Positions 55,182 to 64,000 of a stretch of 64,000 bases of DNA are shown piece by piece; the stretch's first letter is position 1; each line of letters starts with the position of its first letter. The stretch spans positions 94,518,519 to 94,582,518 of the forward strand of contig JBANSL010000002.1 in NCBI GenBank assembly GCA_037127255.1, in the 5' to 3' direction. The position numbers were made by a program, and so were the translations under genes. The notes below the pieces were generated by a model. That model searched no databases. It was given only the letters and a program-made list of their open reading frames with translations, and had not been told where the DNA came from. This DNA comes from Persicaria tinctoria (taxonomy: Eukaryota; Streptophyta; Magnoliopsida; Caryophyllales; Polygonaceae).

Positions 55182-56448
55182 TTTTTTTTTATTAAGTAAG
55201 AATTCGACTCCCAGACAGGTCCGGGGTCGATAGGCCGAAGAACTCGGCGACGGATAAACCGTCAAAATAAGCTAAAGACATAAACCAACAATAAGGCAGA
55301 GCCGACAAATTACAAGAGTGCAAATAAAGGCAAAGACTAGTAAAAGATGAAAGAACCGAAGCAGTGTGCGGCAACTCATCCATCAGTTATTAGAGGCAAC
55401 GCAGGGGATCCCTGGGGAACAAAGTTGAAACCTCAGATTTGGACTCTGTCAATGAGCCATCAGATCTCGATCACGTCCACGACCTCTCGCACGTCGAAAA
55501 ATAAGAAGAAACACCGCTCAGAAAAAGCTAGCCTAGAAAGCCCCACCATCACACCACCAAACAATTCAGCAACCTGCCAAACACTACGGATCCAATTCGG
55601 AATTTCCTCACCTACAAAAATATCGTCAAACCCTTACGGGATTTACTCAAACCCTTTCGGGTCGATTTGCTCAAACCCTTTCGGGTTTTTAACCGGATGG
55701 CTTATTTTCCCTTTCTTTTTTCCCTTTTTAAAAAAGAGAAAAAAGAAATTAATGGGACTTGGCGTGCAAGCCAAGGGCTACATCCTACAACCATTCCCAC
55801 ACGTCATCAGAGAAGTTGAAAGCACGGAGGAAGGCCATCACGGCAAGGTCATCGGCTGGTTCGGGACGTCGGTGGACGGGGGAGGAAGGAAAGGTGGAAT
55901 TAAAGGTCTCCGCATAAGTAAATCTGAAGAGGCGACTCACAAAGATCGCCGAGGAAGACAATCGGAACGAGTCGGCGGGGCGAGAAGGAGACGGAAGGTA
56001 AAACCCCCAAATTAATTTCATAAATCGACGGATACCAACACACCCAACCCGGATCAAAAGGAAACCAGATCCAGAAGGAGGATGAAGGGCTGCGCGAGAG
56101 GGGTAGGAGAAAACGACAACGAGGGTGACCGGAGTAGGGATGCAAGAGAAGATTCGACCATGGACGCAGGAAGCCCAAAGCCAAACACTTGAATCAAAAG
56201 TACAAATAGACCTTTGAAGGGATGTGAAACAAGACGTCGAACCCGAAAGAGAGGGGGACGAGACTCATGTAAGAGGCGGCCGAAGCCGGGTTAGGGCGGC
56301 CGGAGCCGGAGTTGGGCGGTCGAAGCCGAGTTAGAACGGCCGGAGCCGGAGTTGGGTGGCCGGAGTCGAGGTTGAACGGCCGGAGCCGGATGTAAGTTCC
56401 CTCTCTCTCTCTAGAAGGAGAGAGCTTTTTTGCAAATAATATGGGAGT
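55182..56448 (-). mobile_element. Non-LTR retroposon with 16-base target duplication
   Basis: 1267 bases on the reverse strand, with the poly-A tail seen as a T run at 55182-55191. It is flanked by the exact 16-mer ACGTTGACTGGTGAAT (55166-55181 and 56449-56464). The 5' part on the reverse strand has a CT-rich leader and a five-fold GGCCGGAGCCGG-type repeat (56275-56390). The 3' tail matches 31817-31900 and 52370-52441. Near 55645-55690 a phrase ACCCTTTCGGGTT is repeated three times. It has only short frames (for example 56184-55900) and no reverse transcriptase, so it must have been moved by a LINE. It may be an internally deleted LINE, with 5' leader joined to 3' tail. Confidence 0.85.
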
Positions 56449-56464
56449 ACGTTGACTGGTGAAT

Positions 56465-57518
56465 GATCCAAGATTCCAAATGGGTCAATCGATAAATTAA
56501 CATTTTTTATTTCCTAAAAATATGATGGATTTTGACGTTATTGGATTTAATTGAGTTCAATCGAAGAGTTTGATTTCGGTGCAGTACTGCACCATCAAGT
56601 TAGTTTTTTCCTTACAGATTTTATTTTTAAGAAAAAAAAAATTGGCTGGGGTGGGCCCCAAAGGAGGGGTAATCTTTACCGCCCACTCATCTTTTAATGG
56701 TTAGGATTTGTTGAACTTCACCATACAGTACTTGATGGGAGCCAAATCCTCAATCGAAAGTATGATGATATTATCCGTTTCATGTTTTTTATCTTCATTT
56801 GTCCTCACATAAGAGCATGCTCAACAACTTTTCTAAAAAAAAAAATTCAAAATAGAGAATTATAAATCACATATTCTGAACTTTTTCTGGTTGAATTACA
56901 ACAGATTATCCATTATGGAGTTTACCCCGAAATATATAGCGTTTTCTCCAAATTTATGGAATGATCTTCATTTCTTCTCCCCATTCTCTATTTTGGATAA
57001 TGTAATGGGAAAACTGTTGGGCCAAAATAACCCACAATATTCTCCAAATTCCTAGCAACCATTCTATCTAATATTTTTTGTCCCCCTTCTACTCATTTAT
57101 CAGTTTTTATTTTAATTTTTAAAAAGTAAACAAAATTTGTCTGCATCCACTGAAGAAGAAGAGGACGAAAACAACACAACACAACACTCCCCGTGCCCCA
57201 AAAAGCCAAAAGCACAGTTAAGCAGTACTCCGTAATAATTAAGTTTTTGTAATTTTGTCCATTAATTTCTCCGTGGCGATGCTTCAGTGCATTCATCGCC
57301 ATTAAATCATTACTGATTACTCATACACATTCAGAGAAGGAAAAGTCTACCCTTACACTGAGTGTAAACCTTCTTCTTTACACTACCAATCAAATGGTAA
57401 GATTTCCACTTAAAAAAATTATTAAAACATAAAAAGTAAATTTAAATAGAATTGGTAAAATAAAAAAGGTAAAAAGCAATAAAACAAGATAGAAAAAAAA
57501 TGAAGATGCAGAGACTTT
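56465..57518. other. Non-coding spacer
   Basis: AT-rich. No gene seen. 56830-57060 contains an inverted TTCTCCA/TGGAGAA layout that may be a decayed MITE, but no ends could be set. Confidence 0.45.
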
Positions 57519-58327
57519 GGCCGTGTTTGACAAAAAGGGGTTTTTTTAGGGGTTGGGTATTTTTTTAGGGGTTAGAGTTTATTTTGGGTATTATGGAGGT
57601 GTGAGAGTTAGAGTTTTTTTTTAAAAAATAACCTGATAAAAAACCTAATTGGTGTTTGTTTGGTAGGAGGTGTAGGAGATGTATTTATGAGGTAAATGAC
57701 TAAAATGCCCTCGAATATTTGGGGGGAGTAGCTTCGGAAGGTTTTTCAATCAATTTTGTGAAAATTGTGCAATTTTGCCCTTGAAGTAGAAGAACTAGAG
57801 AGCGAAATCAACCATCCAACCAACCATGGCTACTACTGTATCATCCTCCGTCTGGGGCCATCCACGAGCCTCCCTCCGCCGACTTCCCCACCCTCCCTAC
57901 TCGAATCCGTCGCCGCCGTCTGCTACTCGAATCAACCATCCTCCGTCTGGTACTCGAATCCGCCGCCGCCGCCGCCATCCACGAGCCTCCCTCCGACTTC
58001 CCCACCCTTGCCGCTGCCGCCACCACCAAGACCAAGAAGAAGAAGGGCCAAGCCCTCTCCCTCGCCGAATTCACCACCTACTCCGCCCTCATCTCAGACC
58101 TCCGACCTCCTCTTGCAATCAGAAGGAGAAATTGGTAGGTGTGGGGTAGTATATAAATAGAGTAGATTGGGATAAGATGAGAATGAGAAATTGGAATGGA
58201 AGTCAATGGAGATGGAGAGGAAGAGTAGGCCTTACCTGTACATCGAGACCGAGCAAACACCAAGCAATCAGTTTTGAAAAAAAATTAACCTCTTAAAACC
58301 TAAGCCAATCTGCTTTCAAACACAGCC
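57519..58327. mobile_element. Small inverted-repeat element carrying a captured gene piece
   Basis: The left end reads GGCCGTGTTTGACAAA and the inverse of the right end GGCTGTGTTTGAAAGC, so the tips match over about 12 bases with one difference. GGC(C/T)GTGTTTGG tips are usual for PIF/Harbinger-related MITEs. Both ends then run into AAAACCCC/TTTTAAGAGG-type stretches. The flanks (TTT and TTG) do not give a perfect 3-base duplication. The inside holds an eIF4B-like gene start (57826-58140). Confidence 0.5.
57826..58140 (+). pseudogene. eIF4B-like gene fragment (first exon) inside the element
   Basis: ATG at 57826 opens MATTVSSSVWG. In another frame 57979-58110 reads EPPSDFPTLAAAATT, then TKKKKGQALSLAEF and TTYSA. 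This combination (an SxxWG head, DFP(S/T)L, a run of lysines, SLAEF) is the N-terminus of plant eIF4B-type translation factors. Between the two parts, a stretch around CCACGAGCCTCCCTCCG is doubled (about 57864 and 57979), which shifts the frame. The copy stops after the first exon at a GTAGGT (58134), as if cut at a donor site. Not functional. Confidence 0.6.
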
Positions 58328-59101
58328 TTGCCTTCCCATCTTTGTCTTCCCCAACTTCCTCTCCATTGTTACTCTTTTTTCCTCTCCTGTGAGGTCCAAT
58401 ACTCGAAGTCGGAAATGGGAGCGTTCAGAAGCCAGAGAGGTTGAGGAGGTGGGTACCGCATCTCGTGTATGGCCACGAACAACTCCGGTACGCACTTGAG
58501 CGCTGCCGCCACCACGAATTAAGGTCTCCGGGTGCGCCTGATGTCCTGGGCTGCGATTCTGCGGGTGAGCTTCGGCCTGCGGGTGCGCCACCACGAATTG
58601 CGGACTGCCGGCTGCGGGTGCGCCTGAGCAATGTCTCATCTTCCTCAATTGACACGGTTTTGCTCAATTTAGGGTTTATTGAATCTGGGTTGCTGGAATC
58701 AAAGGTAGTTTAAATTAGGATTTATTGAAAAAAACTAGACCAGTGAAGCAAGAAGAAGAAGCATTCGGGTGCGCAACATGTTTGATTTTTTTTTTATTGT
58801 GTGTTTAATTGTGCAGGAAATTAATGGAATCTAACACCACGTGTTTACTTTCTATCTCCTTCGAGAAAGATAAGATGATCTCACTGGTGACGCCATCAAT
58901 TTGACTATAAAAACACACCCAAGCTCTCAACTTCAGTCTCCACTCTCCAATGAGTGAAGGAGGTTCCCTGTGTCTGGCCACTATATAATCCCTGGATTCC
59001 CGTCACTCATTCCCATTTGCCCTACGGATTTCATCTCAGATTCAGTTTCCCTAATTCACTAAATTCCATCTAACACTTCCAATTTGAATCCTCCCCCAGG
59101 A
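58328..59101. other. Upstream region of the ABC transporter gene
   Basis: 58480-58625 has a GCGGGTGCGCC phrase repeated three times in a GC-rich patch without a supported frame. 58850-59101 is the probable promoter and leader. TATAAAAACACACC at 58905-58918 is a plausible TATA box about 190 bases before the start codon. Confidence 0.45.
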
Positions 59102-62100
59102 ATGCATGGCCATGGCTTCGGCGGCGGCGAACGGATCCCCCTCCTACGCGGAGAGGTAAAAATAAAACGCAATCTTTTTTAAGCTTCTTTGTTTAGGCAT
59201 TTTCTCGAACTGATAGATGGTCATGGTGTTCAATGATCATGATTGCATGGCTTTTACAGGGAAGAAAGAGGGATGATACTTTGGTGAATCCAAGTTTGAC
59301 TGACTTAGAACATGGAGATGCCGTTCCGGTAATGCTACCATCTAACCTGTTTCTTCAATAAGCTGCTTGAATTTGTCTTGTAAAATGGTGGGAAAAGCTT
59401 CTGATTTGATTGTTTGAAACTTAGGCTGCAAATGTCGGATTTGGGAGAGTCCTATCACTTGTAAGCGCATTGCTCTCCAGAGTTTCTTGATTAAACCTTG
59501 TTTTCATGGATTCTGAATGTTTTGATTGTTCATAGGCAAGGCCTGATTTAGGCAAGTTAGTTCTCGCAACTATTGCCCTGTTGATTGCATCCACATCAAG
59601 TATTCTGATTGTAAGTACATCAGGTATTTTGTACTTTGTTTCAAGAGCCTTGTATGGACATAATGTGTTATCCTTTCTGCAGCCCAAGTTTGGTGGAAAG
59701 ATAATCGATATTGTGGCAAGGGACGTTAGTTCCCCGGCACAGAAGACTGAAGCTCTTGATGCAGTCAAGAGTACTATTCTTGAAATCTTTCTGATTGTCA
59801 TAGTTGGGTATGATCTCTCCTTTTATGATATTAAATAAAATGTATTGATTGATATGGAAGCTATGGTTAGCTCAGCTGTGGTTTCTGCATTCTTTTTGCT
59901 GTTGGTCGTTCACTTTGGACAAATTTGAGCATGTTTTGACCATGGTATCTAGTAGAAATGCAGGAGATATGTTACAACTTCAAACTGTAAAAGGGGAGCT
60001 CCAATTAGAGCTTATTTTTCTTCTTGAAATGTCGAAAACATTAGTTGCAGATGGAATATATTAGGGCCTATTCGAGATATGTTACAACTTCAAACTGTAA
60101 AAGGGATTTTTAGAGTCAGATGGAATATATTAGGGCCTATTCGAGTAAGAACTCGTTTTTTCAAGCGATTGAAGCCTGCAAAAAGCATCAACATTATTTA
60201 TAAGAGAGAGGAGTATCATTGGAGTTTGATAAACAAACCCATTAGAGAAAATTAAGCACCTGAAATGCTTGTCCTAGCATAGTTATGTTTTTCGCAGTTA
60301 TCCATCATTAACCATTGGTTTATCTTTTCATCAGTTCTGTTTGCTCAGCACTTCGTGCATGGCTATTCTCTTCTGCCAGCGAGAGGGTCGTTGCAAGACT
60401 CAGGAAGCGACTGTACTCCCATCTCGTTAACCAGGTTTATTTTAAGTAGCTATCCATGAGAAGATCATGTTTCATCATTTTAAAGCTGACATTGTGATTT
60501 CTGAATATATTTACCAGGAAATAGCCTTCTTTGATGTCACTCGAACTGGGGAGCTTTTGAGCAGACTATCTGAAGATACACAGATTATAAAGAATGCCGC
60601 AACAACCAACCTCTCTGAGGCCCTGAGAAATCTGTCAACTGCGCTTATTGGCCTTGGTTTCATGTTTACGACATCATGGAAGTTAACATGTAAGAGGCTG
60701 TAAAATTAAGGTTTTTTTAAATTTAGCTAGAAACTCCTTTTTGAAGTACATGCTCTCATATATGTCCATATCCTAACCCTCCGACGATACAGTATTGGCT
60801 TTGGCTGTTGTGCCTGCAATTTCTGTCGCTGTCCGTCAATTTGGTCGCTTTCTTCGGGAACTATCTCACAAGACCCAAGCTGCAGCTGCAGCTGCCTCTT
60901 CGATTGCTGAGGTTAGGTCTTCATTCTGATTTTCAAGTTTGTGAAAGCTATCTGTTTGGCATTTTGGCTTTTTTTTTTGGGTACTTCAGCAGCTGTATTT
61001 GAGTCTTAATTTACGTGTTTTTCGTCCTCTAAAAATGTTACTTTTGGTGATTTTGGGTGGACTTCTTGGAACAATTTTTCACAGGAAAAAGAGCAACGAC
61101 TCTCTGAAAAGATAAACCATAAGAATTATGTTCTTATAACGTAATTCGTTGTAATTCTTTATTCAGTGCTTGATTAATTCTGCATTTCACTAAACAATAT
61201 CAAGTTTGCTTCAAAATAAGCACTATAGCCAAACCTCATGCAGCACTACAGTTGACACACAACGTTTGATTCTGTTCAGGAATCTTTTGGTGCTATCCGC
61301 ACAGTAAGGTCATTTGCTCAAGAAGAATTTGAGATCGAACGCTATTCTGAACAAGTCAATGAGACACTAAACCTTGGACTAAAACAAGCTGTAAGTTTCC
61401 TTGTGACACTACAAATTTAAGCTCCTAAACTCTGTTTACATCCTGTCTTTTAACTTCTGGCATTATCTGCTGCAGAAAATAATGGGCATGTTTGCTGGAG
61501 GTTTAAATGCAGCCTCTACTTTGTCAGTCATTGTAGTGGTGATATATGGTGCTACCTTGACCATCAACGGAAGCATGACCACTGGTGCTTTAACATCCTT
61601 TATTCTCTATAGCCTCACAGGTAATGTGTAATCCTTATTTCGATTCATACAATCTGTTCCATCAAGATGAGCTCTGAAAAATCCTGTATTCCTCTTGCAG
61701 TTGGATCTTCAGTTTCTGGGCTCTCTGGATTATACACAGTGGCAATGAAAGCTGCAGGAGCCAGTAGGCGAGTTTTTCAGCTTCTGGATCGCATGCCTTC
61801 TATGCCAAAATCTGGAGATAAGTGCCCATTAAGGTTAGTTCATTCTAATTTTCCCCATTTCGGGGTGGAACAAATTTCCTTGGTAAATTGATGTGATGTG
61901 ACAAAGGAGCTTCTTTCAGTGCACGGGATGCAGAAGTCGAGCTGGATGATGTGTGGTTTGCATATCCTTCACGCCCAAGCCATATGGTGCTCAAGGTAAT
62001 GAATTTCAAGTTCAATCTCGTGTGGATGATTCAAGCATCCTAAAAAGACTGCGTCTTTGGAATCCCAGGGAATCACATTGAAGCTGGACACTGGTTCAAA

Positions 62101-63199
62101 GGTCGCTCTTGTTGGTCCCAGTGGCGGTGGCAAAGTAGGCTCTTTTGTTCAACGATGTGTTGTGCAGTCTCTTTCATCCTTGTATACTTGTCCTTGAACA
62201 CTGAAACTGGAAAATAAAAGGCGGCTCAATCTAATTTTACCATTTTACCTGAATGTCTATTTGCTTGGGCTGCAGACTACAATAGCTAACTTGATAGAGA
62301 GGTTCTATGACCCTATCAAGGGGAGGATTTTGTTAAACGGCATTCCTCTTGTAGAAATAGCTCATGAACACCTGCACAGGAAGGTAATTTGCACTCATAG
62401 AGATTATCCGAAAATGCCCATAAATATGCAAACTTCATGATGTTTGATTGACAATTGTGTTCCTATTGTAGATCAGTATTGTAAGCCAGGAGCCTACTCT
62501 TTTTAACTGCACCATAGAGCAGAACATTGCTTATGGACTAAATGGCAAAGCAAGCAGCGTTGATATTGAAAATGCTGCGGTAAGATGCAGTGCCATTCTT
62601 TAGATACTCAGACTATCAATATTGACTTGCCTTGGTTTTCACTGCTCCTGAGCTTGGAAATTTGCAGAAAATGGCAAATGCCCATGACTTCATATCAAAA
62701 TTCCCAGACAAATACCAAACACATGTTGGAGAACGTGGTGTTAGGCTCTCAGGAGGACAGAAACAGAGAGTAGCAATTGCTAGAGCATTGTTGATGGACC
62801 CGAAAATACTCCTACTAGACGAGGCAACCAGTGCTCTAGATGCTGAAAGCGAATACCTAGTGCAGGTCCAATATTTAACTTTCTTTTCCTCTTTAACAAA
62901 CTTGAGATTGTTTTTTTTATAGGAGTAGCTAGAAAGGACTACCTAAACACAAACACTTCCAGTTCTGAAACTCAATTTGTATTATGACCATGCAGGATGC
63001 CATGGATTCTTTGATGAAAGGGAGAACTGTGCTGGTCATAGCCCACCGCCTCTCAACCGTCAAAAGCGCAAACACTGTTGCAGTTGTATCCGATGGCCAG
63101 GTGGTCGAAACGGGTACTCATGACGAGCTCCTAAACAAAGATGGAATATACACTGCACTGGTCAGAAGACAATTACAAGGAAGCAAAACCGAAGTCTAG
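59102..63199 (+). CDS. ABCB27: Half-size ABC transporter, ABCB27/ALS1 (TAP-like) type
   Basis: 17 exons: 59102-59155, 59260-59328, 59425-59460, 59536-59610, 59683-59807, 60335-60434, 60518-60689, 60793-60911, 61280-61390, 61476-61620, 61701-61833, 61920-61995, 62069-62134, 62276-62383, 62472-62579, 62668-62865 and 62996-63199. They join in frame to 632 residues. One membrane domain (about 60-370, with [18 protein letters not shown] and the [20 protein letters not shown] loop) is followed by one ATPase domain. Walker A GPSGGGKT is at 421-428, LSGGQ at 526-530, Walker B ILLLDEAT at 546-553, and the switch His582. Relatives sit in the vacuole membrane and support aluminium tolerance as dimers. 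Starting at 59102 is the only ATG in phase; it gives IPLL, a possible dileucine sorting signal. Confidence 0.93.
59960..60145. repeat. Local duplication in an intron of the ABC transporter gene
   Basis: GAGATATGTTACAACTTCAA occurs at about 59964 and 60074, and CAGATGGAATATATTAGGGC at about 60048 and 60117. A short interleaved tandem duplication in the fifth intron. Confidence 0.8.
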
Positions 63200-64000
63200 T
63201 TTTTTGATGAGCAAATCATGATAAGGAATCATATCCAGCTTAAAATTTAGAAAGTTTGGTAATTCACCATCCCCTTTGATCCAACCACAGAAAGAAACTG
63301 GAATATGATACTTGACATAAAACAATATTTGGGCGTTTGACAGCTGACAAGGGATGCAAACAACAGTCTATTTTCTGTAATGTATAACAAGAAGAATATT
63401 GTAAATTGGGTACGGTATAAATGCCACGAACTTGCAATCTATGACAGTAAAATCTGCCATATTTTATTTTTTGGCTGATTGGGATACCCCAGTTATAGGC
63501 TTTACAGGAACCCCACTCCAGAAAATGTATCAATAAATGAGAAAATCTTGGCTCATCCGTTGTGTGCATCAAAAGCTTCAGCCCAAACTTTTGCACTTTT
63601 AGTCATGTGTGGACTTTAATTAACTAGAAAGGATATGAGGAACTTCTGAATCATATCCCTAACAAGACGACAAGTTACAACTAGTCGTTTTGCTTTCCGA
63701 AAGAGATGAATAGACACCACTGGAGGAGGAGTATTCGGGCTGTGGATTATTCGGGCTGTGGATGTTTAGACTTCTGTGATATTTGTTTTTGTTTCTCTCT
63801 TTGCTCGTATATTTGTTTTATTGTTCTTCTTAGCTATTTGTTTTTCTTTCTGTCTTTGCTCATATATTTGTTGTATTGTTCTTCTTATTCTATTGTTGTT
63901 TAACCTCCCGTACTCAGTTTTTTGTATTCTTGATTTGCTTACATCAATTATAAGCTTGATTGATTTTGACTTCCTAGGCCCTGATTGATTTTGGAAAATA
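63200..64000. other. 3' flank of the ABC transporter gene
   Basis: Contains the 3' untranslated region, then AT-rich DNA. A TTTGTTTTTCTTTCTGTCTT-like phrase is doubled at about 63780-63890 (GCTCGTATATTTGTTTTATT and GCTCATATATTTGTTGTATT). No gene seen up to the window end. Confidence 0.5.

Noticed and set aside
55347..56015. Plus-strand frame of 222 codons
   Set aside because: Antisense of the retroposon 55182-56448; basic low-complexity composition and no domain.
57841..58077. Reverse-strand frame of 78 codons, Arg/Ser-rich
   Set aside because: Antisense of the GC-rich eIF4B-like fragment; no features of its own.
58316..58713. Overlapping frames on both strands with GCGGGTGCGCC repeats
   Set aside because: Open because the patch is GC-rich and repetitive; no family likeness and no clear start context.

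Overview
This window is nuclear DNA from a flowering plant, most likely a eudicot. The genes are split by short AT-rich GT-AG introns, their products match plant-specific families (DMR6-type oxygenase, RLCK-VII kinase, plant tomosyn-like protein, ABCB27-type half transporter), and the rest is AT-rich DNA packed with plant transposon families. I cannot name the species. Nothing bacterial, organellar or viral was seen, and there is no CRISPR array.

Layout. 1-11310 is a patchwork of gene debris. A segment of about 2 kb (a kinesin KIN-7 tail fragment, an unidentified reverse-strand exon and a tRNA-like gene) occurs twice, at 1-2118 and 9412-11310. A complete but decayed L1-type LINE (2133-7794, 14-bp target duplication) sits at the edge of the first copy. 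Between the two copies lies an inverted third kinesin fragment next to what looks like an acyl-activating-enzyme exon. 11760-15029 is a compact LTR retrotransposon without recognisable gag or pol. Its single long, frame-broken ORF carries five copies of a D(P/S)GG motif in a modular layout. This is the least familiar object in the window. 15590-17170 is a LINE tail split by a hAT element.

17606-18511 is an intronless cis-prenyltransferase gene. 19675-32000 is transposon country: a Helitron with a Mutator-like element nested in it, a Helitron helicase remnant, two diverged copies of an unidentified gene fragment, nested inverted-repeat elements, Stowaway MITEs and microsatellites. A small three-exon F-box-like gene lies at 26447-27211.

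The right half is genic. 32024-37829 is a DMR6-like 2-oxoglutarate oxygenase whose first intron is 4.6 kb because a CACTA element, a hAT MITE and other repeats landed in it. 38422-40829 (reverse) is a six-exon receptor-like cytoplasmic kinase. 42797-44583 is a THEP1-type NTPase gene with an apparent 2-base frameshift. 45078-51685 (reverse) is a 23-exon WD40 tomosyn/Lgl-like gene. 59102-63199 is a 17-exon ABCB27/ALS1-like half ABC transporter. Between the last two genes lie four Stowaway-type MITEs, two non-LTR retroposed pieces with target duplications, and a small inverted-repeat element carrying an eIF4B-like gene fragment.

The host genes do not form a pathway or cluster. They are ordinary unlinked plant genes. 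Exon borders were read by eye from GT/AG signals, reading-frame continuity and family resemblance. Family names come from recalled motif patterns, not from a database search.
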